A DNA stretch of 64,000 nucleotides from Chondrosia reniformis (lineage: Eukaryota; Porifera; Demospongiae; Chondrillida; Chondrillidae), in NCBI GenBank assembly GCA_947172415.1, contig OX359200.1, positions 560,501 through 624,500 on the forward strand, in the 5' to 3' direction. The notes below the pieces were generated by a model. It saw only the letters and a program-made list of their open reading frames with translations, ran no database searches and had not been told where the DNA came from. Shown piece by piece: positions 1 to 11,458 of this stretch (position 1 is the first letter of the stretch; each line of letters starts with the position of its first letter). Both the position numbers and the translations under genes were made by a program.

Positions 1-1170
1 ATTTTGATGAAACCTATAATTTGCCCTATCTCTCACCATACATTAACTCTGTATACCAGAATATAATGTACATTGAGGGCTGTAACTCTTTCAAATGGAA
101 AGATATGTTTGTGTCAGCATTCACAGACATCTGTACAGTTTATTCAATGAGTTTTTGAAATTTTGATGCAACTTACAATTTGCCCTATCTCTCACCACAC
201 ATTAACTCTGTATGCCAGAATATAATGTACATTGAGGGCTGTAACTCTTTTAAATGGAAAGATATGCAGCTACTACTTTGTATCAGCATTCACAGACATC
301 TGTACAACATATTAATTGAGTTTTTGGAATTTTGATGAAACCCATAATTTGCCCTATCTCTCACCACACATTAACTCTGTATGCCAGAATATAATGTACA
401 TTGAGGGCTGTAACTCTTTTAAATGGAAAGATATGCAGCTACTACTTTGTATCAGCATTCACAGACATCTGTACAACATATTAATTGAGTTTTTGGAATT
501 TTGATGAAACCCATAATTTGCCCTATCTCTCACCATACATTAACTATACCAGAATATAATGTACATTGAGGGCTGTAACTCTTTCAAATGGAAAGATATG
601 CAGCTACTACTTTGTGTCAGCATTCACAGACATCTGTACAACATATTAATTGAGTGTTTGGAATTTTGATGAAACCCATGGCCATAATTTGCCCTATCTC
701 TCACCATACGTACATTAACTATACCAGAATATAATGTACATTGAGGGCTGTAACTCTTTCAAATGGAAAGATATGCAGCTACTACTTTGTGTCAGCATTC
801 ACAGACATCTGTACAGTTTATTCAATGAGTTTTTGAAATTTTGATGAAACTTACAATTTGCCCTATCTCTCACCATACATTAACTCTGTATACCAGAATA
901 TAATGTACATTGAGGGCTGTAACTCTTTCAAATGGATAGATATGAAGTTACTACTTTGTGTCAGCATTCACAGACATCTGTACAACATATTAATTGAGTT
1001 TTTGGAATTTTGATGAAACCCATAATTTGCCCTATCTCTCACCATACATTAACTATACCAGAATATAATGTACATTGAGGGCTGTAACTCTTTCAAATGG
1101 AAAGATATGAAGCTGTTACTTGGTGTCAACATTCAAAGGCACCTATATAGCATTTCTAATGAGATTTTGA
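1..1170 (+). repeat. Tandem array of ~165-bp units, about seven copies
   Basis: The same ~160-175-bp sequence recurs with starts near 1, 160, 329, 498, 663, 838 and 1007, and a worn eighth near 1171. Each unit has the order TTTTGATGAAAC, TTTGCCCTATCTCTCACC, AGGGCTGTAACTCTTT and CAGCATTCACAGACATCTGT. Units differ by scattered substitutions and small indels. Short open frames inside (for example 316-504) follow the repeat and are not genes. The array may extend left of the window. Confidence 0.9.
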
Positions 1171-1189
1171 AATGTTGATGGAATTAGAA

Positions 1190-1385
1190 TTTGCCCTATC
1201 TCCTATGTATGGTGAGAAATTTTGACATACTTCAAAATTTCTTAACTCATTGGCCATGCTTTATAGTTGTCTGTAAATGCTGACACCAAGTATTAGCTTC
1301 GATCATCTCTTTTTATTTGACAGATCGTTACAGCCCTAGCATACCAAGTTAATGGATGGGGAGAGATAAGACAAATTTTTACATA
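1190..1385 (-). repeat. Inverted, diverged copy of the 165-bp unit
   Basis: Directly after the array the same landmarks appear on the opposite strand and in reverse order: CTGTAAATGCTGACACC, then GTTACAGCCCT, then GAGAGATAAGACAAAT. The array therefore ends in a head-to-head junction. Related fragments with GAGAGATAGGGCAAA and TGTCTGTGAATGCTGACA recur downstream of the membrane-protein genes (about 19640-19860, 23260-23400, 51850-51960), so this is an interspersed family, probably a non-autonomous DNA transposon. Confidence 0.65.
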
Positions 1386-1389
1386 ATTC

Positions 1390-2415
1390 AAAAGGAACCT
1401 AGAAATGAAAGGTGGTGTCGAGTTTGTGGAGATTGTAATGTAATTGAGGATTAGATACATTTTTTGGCATTAGGAGGTCAAAGATCTTTGATTATATAGA
1501 TAAATGCAATGAGCAGGATTCATTGTCCCATATTGATCCTATTATTAATCATGATAAGGCATTTATGGCAGTCTACATAATGGCAGCAAGTGTGGTTGAT
1601 GTCCCCTTGCTAAACACCTGCAGCACCTTTTCCAATTATTAAAACGACTGTAGAGTATTGATAATTGAATTGCTGGAATATAACGTGCATCCCCCCTTGG
1701 TGTGCAGATCTTCCTATATAGTCTTTATCTTTTTGAAATGGCAGTTTACTTCCTTTTTTGATTTTTGATTTTATTTCATTTTATTTATTAAAATATCTTA
1801 GTAATTAAATTGTGGAGATGGCTTCTTGGCTCTTGTCCAAGCTTGTCTGTGCCGCTATGTGTGCAGGGGGCATGCATGTGACTATGTGGAAGTGTCCTGA
1901 ACTGTGGGTGGTCTTGATGTCTGTGCATGCTTTTGTAAATAATTTTTCCTCGTTTGGCTAATTAATTTAACATGTAGTCACAATCAGAATTTTAATACAT
2001 ATTGCTGGGTGGAGATCACTGCAATGTATCCTTGCCAGACCCTATTCAATATATATTAACTACATTGAGCTGTTTTTGTTTTGTTTTTTTTACTGTATAT
2101 ATATAATGTAAAAATGTGTACGTATGGCATTAACATATAATTGCATTCAGTCTTTAAGCCTGCAGGTTTTTCTAATTGGACTAGTATATATGGTAGGATT
2201 AACGAAGTGGGATGTATGTGAAGACAGTGAAATGCATGAAGAATTGAAGATCTATAATTACAATTGAACTTATAGGCTTAAAATTGAATGATGGCAGTTC
2301 CTAATTTATGTAAATCATTTTTGTTGTTGTTTCTTTGTGACTCGTGGACCCCAGCTTTGACTAGTGCCCTTCCAGCACATGTCACTTTAATAAATAAATA
2401 AATAATAATAATAAT
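1390..2415 (+). mobile_element. 5'-truncated LINE 3' end, related to the LINE at the right edge
   Basis: Around 1403-1480 the plus strand reads (N)ERWCRVCGDCNVIED, then a worn YIFWH. This matches the C-terminal zinc-knuckle region of the intact LINE at 60450-63935 (DRWCRICSNFSEIED...IHFLAIC). A weak match continues as AVYIMAASVVD. The 3' end (about 2338-2395) shares GTGACTC, TGG.CCCAG, CTAGTGC and TGTCACT.TAATAAAT with the reverse complement of the right-edge LINE 3' end. It finishes in TAAA/TAA repeats, the usual LINE tail. The reading frame is decayed, so this is a dead, 5'-truncated copy of the same or a sister family. Confidence 0.7.
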
Positions 2416-2646
2416 ACAATATAATAAAAGTGAAATGGTTATATTATATTACTGTTATCATAATAGAACCAATTGGTAAATAAATAAATCATGATAGTGG
2501 ACCAATAGACCGATATAACAATATAGGTCTATCATGATTGTGACAATGATAGCGATGATAGTATCGCATCTCGCTCAGAGTGTGATAGTCACGTGACCTT
2601 TGTCCTAGGAACACTTGACAATTCCAGGACCTGAGAGTCTCCAGCT
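2416..2646. promoter_or_regulatory. Upstream region of SAMHD1
   Basis: This AT-rich stretch holds an imperfect inverted repeat (ATCATGATAG near 2489, CTATCATGAT near 2528) and a full E-box, GTCACGTGAC, at 2588-2597, about 50 bp before the SAMHD1 start. There is no TATA box at a suitable distance. The promoter role is inferred from position only. Confidence 0.35.
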
Positions 2647-5600
2647 ATGAGCAGTTCAACAGATTGCGGAGAGTAAGTTTTCAGCTTCTTTATCGTGTAA
2701 TAGCGTTGAGATGTATTCCTTCCACACACAGTAGGACGCCTCCCGCTAAGCGGCCAAGAACAGCGACCAGGTGTTTGCAAAAAGACTTGTTAAAGTGGAG
2801 CGCGAAGGACGTTCAAGTATTCCTGAATGACCATGGATTGGAGAGGGTCGCAGCTAAGATGAATGGTACGTTTACTACTCCAAGGCGGCAAGTTTATCTC
2901 TTTGATAATCACTGTGTATATTTTGCAGAACATGGCGTTACGGGATTAGAACTGGCGACCTTAAGTAGCCAGGACATGGCACAGATGGAAATTAGGTCAG
3001 TCAAAGCTCTAAGCGGTTTATAAGCGTGTCACAGTAGTACAGTCTGTAATTACACAGTGATGTGGATCAGTTGAAAGTGTTCCAACTAAGAGAGGAGGAC
3101 AGAAGGAAGGCTGCTGTTGAAGGTGTGAAGGTAAGCGCGCTCCGACAGTTTGTCACCATGTCAACATGGGCTGGAAGTGTTGCGTGTTTATATTGTCACT
3201 TTAAGGTGCTATTTGGCAATATTTAGCACTCTTTAACTGTCCCTTCAGATTTTCAATGACTCAGTCCATGGTCACATTGAACTGCACCCTCTACTGGTCA
3301 AGATAATTGACACTCCTCAGTTCCAGAGGTTGCGACACATCAAGCAGTTGGGCGGAACCTACTACGTCTACCCAGGAGCAAGCAACAACAGATTTGAACA
3401 TTCCATAGGGTAATCCCCTTGTTGTGATAATATTTAAGTCAGTATGTCATGTGACTGTCATGTGGTTATATCATTCTAGTATTTCAGATAGATTCAGGTA
3501 TAGATTGGTTATTAATATAAAATCATAGAATAAGGCTTCCTTCTAACTGTGTCAAACTTATCTTTGGGATGGTACATCCTTCAAGACTTTTTGAGCATTT
3601 AAAAACGCAGTTTGGTTTTGTTTCTTGGTCAAACGTTTCTATCCTGGGGATCTTCTTCAGTGACTGTCCCAAATAATAAGATAATATAAAGTCACATGAT
3701 AATCACATGACTGTCATGTTGCTAGTCCCATTTATATGCATTGTGGTCTATATGACTGATAGTTTGGCTAATAATAAAGACCTTATGTAGTCACATGGCT
3801 ATCACATGACTGTCATATGACTAGTCTGTCTCAAATATTTGTACAGTGTAGCCCATTTGGCCGGTAGATTAATAGATAGTTTGGATCAGAGGCAACCAGA
3901 GCTGGAGATCACAGATGAAGACAAACTGTGTGTCAGAATAGCAGGTCTCTGTCATGATCTTGGTCATGGCCCCTTTTCTCATCTTTTTGATTCGCTCTTC
4001 ATCCCAACTGCCAGGCCAGGCTGTGATTGGAAAGTTAGTTGATCAAGTGTTACCATAAAGCTGTTGTAATATACAAGTACATCTCCTAATTTCAGCACGA
4101 GAAGGGATCAGTAGAAATGCTAGACTATTTGATTGATTCAAACCATTTGAAAAAGGAATTTCAGAGATTTGGTTTGGAGGATAAAGACTTAGATTTTATC
4201 AAAGAAATGATAGTGGGACCAGCTGAATCAGAACTATGCAGTCAAGGACCAGTGAGGACGGAATTTGGTTGACATATTATGTAGCTGCCTCGAAGTACTG
4301 TATATACTTTGGTTCCTCTCTCTATATATACGTATTTCAGGGCAATTGGCCATATTGTGGTAGACCAGTGGAGAAGAGCTTCTTATATGAGATTGTGGCA
4401 AACAAGAAGAATGGTATCGATGTTGACAAGTGGGACTATTTTGCCAGGGACTGCCATCACCTCGGGATTAGAAGCAACTTTGACCATCTCCGGTTCATGG
4501 CCTTCGCTCGGGTGATTCAGATAAAGGAAAGAAGAGAGATTTGCTGCCGAGATAAAGTAAATCCAGGTTTTCATGGTAATAAAGATTTATAATACTTACT
4601 TATTTGGTATATGTCTGTCCTTGTTTGTACATAGGAAGTCAGTAATTTGTATGACATGTTTTACGTGAGAATGACACTGCACAGGCGAGCATATCAACAC
4701 AAGACTAGCAATGCTATTGAACACATGTGAGTGCATGCGTGTACGTGTGAGTGCATGCGTGTACTTGTGAGTGCATGTGTGTACGTGTGAGTGCTAGTGA
4801 GTACGTGTGAGTGCATGCGTGTACGCGTGAGTGCATGTGTGTACGTGTGAGTATGTGTGAGTGCATGTGTGTACGTGTGAGTATGTGTGAGTGCATGCGT
4901 GTACATGTGAGTGCATGTGTGTACGTGTGAGTGCATGTGTGTATGTGTGAGTGCATGTGTGTACGTGTGAGTGCATGTGAGTACGTGTGAGTGCATGTGT
5001 GTACGTGTGAGTGCATGTGTGTACGTGTGAGTGCATGTGAGTACGTGTGAGTGCATGTGAGTACGTGTGAGTGCATGCGTGTACGTGTGAGTGCATGTGA
5101 GTACGTGTGAGTGCATGCGTGTACATGTGAGTGCATGTGAGTACGTGTGAGTGCATGCATGTACGCGTGAGTGCATGCGTGTACATGTGAGTGCATGTGA
5201 GTACGTGTGAGTGCATGCATGTACGCGTGAGTGCATGCGTGTACATGTGAGTGCATGTGTGTACGTGTGAGTGCATGTGTGTACGTGTGAGTGCATGCGT
5301 GTACATGTGAGTGCATGTGAGTACGTGTGAGTGCATGCATGTACGCGTGAGTGCATGCGTGTACATGTGAGTGCATGCATGTACATGTGAGTGCATGTGT
5401 GTACAGAAGCTAGGTACGTATCACTATATCACTCAGAGGCTAAGGAAAGACAATATAGATAGATAAGCATTACTTACGTATGAGACTATATAGTCTTGCA
5501 TGTAAACTCTTATATATTTACATGCATATTTAGGATAAAAGACGCACTTTATTTAGCTGATGAGTTTATCGAAATACCAGGAACTAAAGGGTGAGCGTTA

Positions 5601-7568
5601 AAAGGAATATTTTACTGAAATGAACCAAATTATATGTAAACCAGCCGTATATTATGTCGTAGGGGAAAAAAGTCTATTTCCGGATCCATTGATGATGTCG
5701 AAGCATTTTCCAAACTCAACGATAGCATCCTTTCTTTGATTGCAATGAGTGATAATCCAGATTTGAAACCCGCTCAGGAAATGATAAAGAGAATTGAAAA
5801 AAGACAGCTGTACAAATATATTGGACAGACAGCTCCCATAGATGAAAATAAAGTTAAATATTCAAAGGTACGTACCTACTTATATGCTGCTATATACGTA
5901 CATATATGTTGTTCCATAAATTAATTTAAAATGATGATTGTTTTTAGAGTCAAGGTAGTCAAATAGTTGAAGATATCTTAGCAGCTGGAGGAAACGAATG
6001 CAAGCTTCTGGAACCAAAAGATTTATTAGTTGACGTACGTTTAAAGTGTAGAGAATGTAGACTTTTGCATAGTGTAATAACGCTCTCAACTCTGGTAGAT
6101 TGTAACTTTTGATTATGGAAGTGGCAAACATAATCCGATTGACAAAATGAAGTTCTACAGCAAGTCAGATCCGGACAAACCAGTCTCACTGAAGAGAGAG
6201 CATGTTTCTCACATGCTTCCTAGCCTCTTCAGTGAGCAACATGTGAGACTTTACTGTAAGAAATTGGACAAGAAGTGCTTCAATGTAGCTTGGAAGTGAG
6301 TGACGTATGTACATGTTCTTTTATACTCGTAAGGTGTCTATCAGTCACTTCAATATGATCTCAAAGTATTTGGATTACCACAACTATGGCAGGGCTTCGT
6401 CATGTGGTTAATAAGAAAGTCCCTAAAATAGTCAATGCCAAGATCAAGGAAGTGATGTCATATTACATCACTTCCTGATCATGAGGTAATGGATCTGCAG
6501 TCCCCATGTGCAGCTGGTCCTCCTGATGTGTGAGGGATAATTAAACCTCCTTCTCATCCAGTTACATTCCCTACTTATCTAATGAAGTCTGCCATGTCAC
6601 ATGTCACCTAATGAAGCCATAGGCTAAAACTTGTGTATTTTTACCTTGAGATCATCTTGACCAACACCTTCATTTCGACATACATACTACCCATACCTCA
6701 TTGACATACACAACGACAACAGATACTCTTCCTTACCTCTCTACAAGGTGCTTCCAGAACTGGTGTCAAAGTAAAGACTACGGAGTAGAAGTTCGTATAG
6801 TGCATGCAGGATTTGAATGTAATATTACAGGTGTCACTCCAATCTTGCTATAAATCCTGTTCAATTTAGTAGCTACTATTCTGCCTCTTCTTTATTAATA
6901 GTTTTATTCATCCTTTTAAAACATGTGACGACTATTCATTAGTTGGTGATTATTGAGAAGAAATTATTAGTGTGATTATTGAGTTAGTGTGTAGCTCAAT
7001 AATCATCAACTATGTACACATACCTACATAGGCAGACTCGTTAATGTGGTGAGTAAAGAATGTCTCCTCATTTTCTGCCTATGTAGCCATGACAACAAAC
7101 ATTACAAATGTGTATGTAGCCATGACAACAAACATTACAAATGTGTATGTAGCCATGACAACAAACATTACAGATGTGTATGTAGCCATGACAACAAACA
7201 TTACAGATGTGTATGTAGCTAAACTACATGTAATGTATTACTACGGTAGGTTTAGTCCCCTGTAGGCCAGTAGATGTATTATGTAGGAAAAGTGGTGTGT
7301 TAGATTATTCATAATATTACATAATGTTAATTTTATCAGTTTCTAGTGTACAATAAGTTGTCCTATTTTCTGTATAAAGGACTTGAATGATGATGATGAT
7401 GACGGATATCCTGGCTCCACTCCCTACACTACTCCATTTGGTACTCCCAGTAGCAGGCAGAAGAACAACAGCTCCGAAGTGCCTTCCCCTCAATCTGCCT
7501 CCGTGCCTATTCCCTCAGATGTTTCTGAGGTAGCAAAAAAGTTATCCTTCCATTTTAAACCTTTGTAA
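2647..7568 (+). CDS. SAMHD1: SAMHD1, dNTP triphosphohydrolase, complete copy
   Basis: SAMHD1 family enzymes cleave dNTPs to deoxynucleosides and triphosphate, setting the dNTP pool and limiting viruses in vertebrates. Fifteen exons splice in frame to 629 codons (human 626): 2647-2672, 2732-2865, 2929-2995, 3058-3130, 3249-3409, 3847-4033, 4096-4251, 4341-4556, 4635-4726, 5534-5590, 5663-5867, 5948-6034, 6099-6295, 6748-6790, 7380-7568. The start ATG at 2647 gives MSSSTDCGD and then AKRPR, a nuclear-localisation motif placed as in human SAMHD1. A SAM domain follows ([10 protein letters not shown] to [10 protein letters not shown]). The HD domain begins at IFNDSVHGH and keeps [24 protein letters not shown] and [32 protein letters not shown] of the regulatory site is kept. 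The last exon is Asp-rich, with several TP motifs where human SAMHD1 has a CDK site. The intron after exon 9 is an array of donor-like repeats. It appears intact. Confidence 0.95.
3530..3676 (-). mobile_element. Short Penelope-related repeat in SAMHD1 intron 5
   Basis: On the minus strand the segment reads CACTGAAGAAGATCCCCAGG, then AGAAACGTTTGACC, a CTGA-stem-GAAAC arrangement like that of Penelope-like element termini. A near copy lies at 24354-24497 in the duplicated gene. The opposite end (GAATAAGG.TTCCTTCTAACTG) also matches the element at 30864. It is non-coding. The core reads CTGAAGA instead of CTGATGA, so self-cleavage is doubtful. Confidence 0.5.
4727..5405 (+). repeat. ~20-bp minisatellite made of splice-donor units, SAMHD1 intron 9
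   Basis: The array begins exactly at the exon 9 donor (CACAT|GTGAGT). The unit is close to GTGAGTGCATGTGTGTACGT, repeated about 34 times with variants (GTGAGTACGT, CGTGTACATG). Nearly every unit holds the donor consensus GTGAGT, and many also repeat the last exon bases ACAT before it. Long minus-strand open frames rich in His and Thr (4694-5396) are a product of the repeat and are not genes. Confidence 0.95.
6447..6476. repeat. Short palindrome in SAMHD1 intron 13
   Basis: Arms AGGAAGTGATGT and ACATCACTTCCT flank a 6-bp spacer. The same palindrome sits at the matching place in the second SAMHD1 copy (about 27160-27190), so it predates that duplication. Confidence 0.7.
7080..7215 (+). repeat. 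33-bp tandem repeat, four units, last SAMHD1 intron
   Basis: The unit carries AGCCATGACAACAAACATTA. It also occurs four times at 27797-27937 and 37801-37940, but only twice at 46636-46700. The period is a multiple of three and free of stops, so it produces a spurious frame repeating [11 protein letters not shown]. Its position inside the intron before the last exon is constant in all copies. Confidence 0.85.
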
Positions 7569-7769
7569 AAGATTAAAGGAATCTCCCCATTCCATAGTAA
7601 CCTTCTTTTTAGTTCTTTTTAGTAAGAGCTAAAAGTGTTTCAACTTTTGACTTTTTGACCCAATATTTTTCAAGACTTAGTATTTTTCTGCTCTCATTTG
7701 TAGTCTAAGATTATTATATATGTATTTATATACGTATACATAATAAATTTCAATGAAGTGATGAAGTTA

Positions 7770-8535
7770 GTACTAGAAATATTAAAAATTTTCTACAAAA
7801 ATAGTGAAGATGTAGGGATGGCATAAAAAGTAGAGAAACAAGAAAGGGATGTTACACAGTGAAGCATTAGCTGTGCATGAATCATACAACACCCTTGCTT
7901 GTAGGATTCATGTATAGCTAATGCTTCACTGTGTAACATCCCTTTCTTGTTTCTCTACTTTTTATGCCATCCCTACATCTTCACTATTTTTGTAGAAAAT
8001 TTTTAATATTTCTAGTTTCTGTACTTTTTATGGAGCATGGGCTAGGAATTAGATTCATATAATTAAAATCATTTTGGTTTCGCAATCTTCGACTGATTAT
8101 GACGTCATTAAAATGGCGACTTTATTGAGGCCTTGACTCTAGGGTCATGAAAACCGTCATGCTCAATAATAGCGTTATCGCTCTCGCTTCTACAAAAGAA
8201 TACAGCTCGGAAAATTTGCAGTAGTTTCGTGTAACAATTAGTCCAAAAGCTTATATAGTTTTTTAGTTATGGCTGACGAAGAAGAATAAGAAGAAGAAGA
8301 ATATGAAGAAGACGAAAATGGGAATTTTTAAAGTTTATTATTTCGCCAGCGGGACATATTCGCTTGCCTTTAAGGTCTATTTAGAGTATGTATATTGTAT
8401 ATTTAGCTATACATAGCCTTGTTTTGTCGATTTTCGGCCTATTTTGGGATTTCGCTCCTATACCAATGTATGGGGAAAACGAAAAAAACCGTGTCATCCC
8501 TACATAGGGAGTACTACCGTACTCCCTGATATTAT
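7770..8535. mobile_element. Insertion with a long perfect hairpin, present only in unit 1
   Basis: The paralogous spacers at 28465, 38470 and 47215 run straight from GAAGTGATGAAGTT to GCATG.CTATTGCATTGAG, but here ~760 bp intervene. The left part (7773-8015) is an inverted repeat with arms of about 100 bp that I find identical, around a ~25-bp loop. The rest holds TGACGTCA, an AAAATGGCGAC motif and a poly-Glu-like GAAGAAGAA stretch with no usable ORF. ATGTAGGGATGGCAT near 7809 and GTGTCATCCCTACAT near 8487 are inverted to each other, which suggests a MITE-like DNA transposon, perhaps with a second element nested. Confidence 0.6.
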
Positions 8536-10990
8536 GTCTGCATGTCTATTGCATTGAGTGGCAGTACAAAATATACATTAAAATCATAGATCTTACAGGT
8601 CAAAACATTTTGATTAACCAAAGTACTTAGTTGCTGCAAGTTCCAGTAATAATTTTACCATCATTGCTGATCCACCCCTGCACATAGATTTCTGTATTGG
8701 AAGCTATCTCATGTTAGTGGAGTTGTACATAGGTCGACCCTGTTAGGTACAATATATAGGACTGATAAGTTTTCATATCTAATCTGATTCAAGAAAAAAG
8801 ACCCTTGAGGTAATGTGAGACAGTTGATGGCTAATCAGAAGCACTAATTAAAATGTTTTGGTGTCTGGGGTTTTGGTATATATATTTTGTTATTCTCATT
8901 AGGCTCGACAGAGGCAATATAGAATCCTATAGCTACTTTACTATAATAGAAAATTCTAATAATCTACTAAAATTTTGTAATAAAAAATTAAAAACATTCT
9001 TTTGAGAAGTATACATTTTATATTAATATATCAAGTTTACCCCATGGCAACATTACTGTTGAAAACACTAGTATACTGTATATTATCATTAATAAGATGT
9101 TGAAAACACTATCAACTTTACCCCAAAAAGCAACATTGTTAAAATGTTGAAAACACTATTATACAATGTCTCACGTATGATGAAGGATAATTGTATAATT
9201 GTAATTTTATAATGAAGTGACTCTAGATCTACTTGAAGACTCCAAATAAGCATGCTTATGATGAACTAATCTTCTAATTGTCACTTATACATTCTTTCAA
9301 CTTCAAGAAATCTAAACTACTCTTTGTGTCAACATGGATCAGGAGATGTGACCCTTAACCCTATAGCTTTTCATCTCATTATAACATTTATTTAGTTTAT
9401 CTTCATTCATTTAATGATTAACATCATCTCCATGAATATGGAGATGAAGTTGAAACATAAAGTGCTACTGCATGGGGAAATATTTTTATACTCTCCCCAG
9501 CTTTCATTAACAGCCCCTCTCCTCCACTTAGAAAAGGTTGTGTATATATATAGCTATATAGATCAAAATTCTATATTAATTATTGAGAACCAGTTTCTTC
9601 ATTTTTGTGATGTACGTATATATATTAGATGTTAATGATCAATTTAATATATTGTAGTGTCCTTTGCAGATTTACTTTAAATTGAATATGGTTTGTTATA
9701 TAGATATGCTGTTACATTTTGGTAAAAACATGAAAGAAGAGAGGGGAATTGAACCCAGGACAGCTGGTTATGACCCCCAGTGCTCTGCCACTGAGCTACA
9801 GTTGCTACAGTAATGTATGTATGTGAGTGGCCCTTATAAAAGAGAGTTATACTCTATATCCCTCTATGACTACTTAATATATTGTATACAAATGTCTCAT
9901 GGTTATAACATATATCAACTGTGCATGTGTGTCAAATAATATAATATTTTTAATGAGATGCAGGATGTGGGAATAAAGATACCCATAACTTGGTATAGTC
10001 TAAAGTCCAAAGGAATGATGTACATATTACACAACAGGTGTATACACATGGTCTCAGAGGTTATTATATATAATAACATAAAGGATGATTTAAGCACCTT
10101 TAAGTTAATAGAAACTATGACATTTATAGGGTAAATCCAGAGTCCATACACTGATGATGAGCTTTATAAGATCAGTTTTTGATCTTAAACTTAAGCCCCC
10201 AACTTTCCATATAGGGTATGTACGTATACGTAGACTATAAAGTTGCCTTCAAGTGCAGCATTTTTTCTCGCAACATTACATATGTCTAATGCTCACGTAC
10301 TCTCAAGAGCTAGTGGATGTTCATGATCAGAGTATGCTTATATACCTTTAAGTAGAGGCTATGTTTATACGTGTCCAGGTATAGCCTGTGCCCCTTAACC
10401 ACTTTTGGATTGCATTTTACATTTATTGTAGTCCATGTATGGTCACTCTAATAAGAAAAATAATTATATACAAGAACCTATATATGATGGGGGAGACAGC
10501 CAATGCAAGAACTTGCATCATGCACTCTGGTTTTAGAGGTTTGATTAAGGTCTATATGGCACTTCCTACTAAAATGTGTTGTAAAAGAAAGGAAGACCCT
10601 CAGTCTAACACAAATGAAAAATGTGAATGGGTGAAGAACTGGAAGGAAGAAAATGGAAAAGTTGGCTATAATTCCGGAAGTGGAGGAGATAGTTGGGATG
10701 AATTAACTTTATATTATAGAGATGTAGGGATAGGAGATTCCAAGGCTGGATGACAATTAATTTCATTGTAATTTCATTCTCTTCTTTGTCTCATGTACAT
10801 TATAAAGTGCTATATATTATATCTCTTTAATATCTTTTCTATCTTCTGTATATATGTAGTACAGTACACCAGCCATATATGTGCCGATGAAACCATATAT
10901 CCTGTATATACGGGTATATGTCCTTAGTGTATCATAGAACCGCGACCACTTAGGGGGCTTGGATTTTAATTAATCGCGAATGAACCGTCG
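8536..10990. other. Gene-free spacer, unit 1
   Basis: This spacer is conserved across array units (compare 28470-31490, 38480-40820, 47225-49575). It holds runs of GTTGAAAACACTAT/CAACTTTACCCC repeats (about 9040-9170), a tRNA-like SINE and low-complexity AT. An ORF at 10388-10753 is open only in this unit and is disrupted in the others, so I do not call it a gene. Confidence 0.6.
9737..9812 (-). mobile_element. tRNA-derived SINE head
   Basis: The minus strand has a tRNA-like A box (TAGCTCAGTGGCAGAGC) and B box (GGTTCAATTCC) at tRNA spacing. The anticodon arm does not fold cleanly. The sequence continues into CTTCTTTCATG, unlike a tRNA 3' end. Copies at 30200, 39678, 18035, 36970 and 55081 share these boxes, so it is a SINE family and not a tRNA gene. 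Confidence 0.6.
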
Positions 10991-10993
10991 ACG

Positions 10994-11001
10994 TATATAA
11001 A
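10994..11001 (+). promoter_or_regulatory. TATA promoter of membrane-protein copy A1
   Basis: TATATAAA follows the conserved block AACCGCGACCAC...CCGTCGACG. About 30 bp downstream starts GCTTTGCTAATAGAG, ending in a likely 5'-UTR exon donor AAGCTAAG|GTAAGAG. The same arrangement precedes A2 to A5 and, more loosely, B, so these genes probably have a spliced leader exon ~700 bp before the ATG. Confidence 0.65.
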
Positions 11002-11342
11002 GCACCCGAGGGCAGTGTGCTTTGCTAATAGAGTGGTGGTCGAAAGCTAAGGTAAGAGAAAGTTGCAGAATTGGTAGAATACATAGGTACAGCGCGGGAT
11101 AGCAAATTAATGGTCCGACTTTTTTAGGCTATTTCGTGCACGTGAGTTCAGAAATTCCTTAAACTCCTATACTTGTTATGTATATTTAACGTGCAGTACC
11201 ATGGATACCGTCATTTTGATAAAAGTTTTGCCAGAATATGAATCCAGCTAGCGCCCCCTGAAGGAGAATTAAGCTTAAAGGGTGCTTTTATTTGCCCTAA
11301 TTAATTTGAAACGATATAATTTATTCGCAGTGGCTATAGAAT

Positions 11343-11458
11343 ACCGGTGTCACAGTAAATTCTATCCCCCCTAAATTTTATCCCCCCAGATAAATTTTCC
11401 TAGGATAAAGTATCCCAGGGGGATATTTTATCCTAGAAAAATTTACTGTGACACCGGT
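11343..11458. mobile_element. 116-bp MITE with 19-bp terminal inverted repeats
   Basis: The ends are ACCGGTGTCACAGTAAATT and its exact reverse complement AATTTACTGTGACACCGGT. The interior is a further imperfect inverted repeat rich in TATCCCCC. It is present upstream of A1 only; the A2 to A5 upstream regions lack it. It has no coding capacity. Confidence 0.75.

Noticed and set aside
4694-5396. Long minus-strand ORFs rich in His, Thr and Cys (also 25420-26119)
   Set aside because: They are open in all three frames because the 20-bp repeat lacks stops on that strand. They lie inside SAMHD1 introns and have no other coding features.
9750-9810. Possible tRNA-Met(CAT) gene on the minus strand
   Set aside because: The anticodon stem has a mismatch, there is no proper acceptor stem, and several dispersed copies share a non-tRNA tail. 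Better read as a SINE.
10388-10753. 121-aa ORF (CMVTLIRKIIIYK...)
   Set aside because: The same sequence in the other spacers (about 20285, 31100, 40340, 48950) is broken by stops and indels, so there is no sign of constraint.
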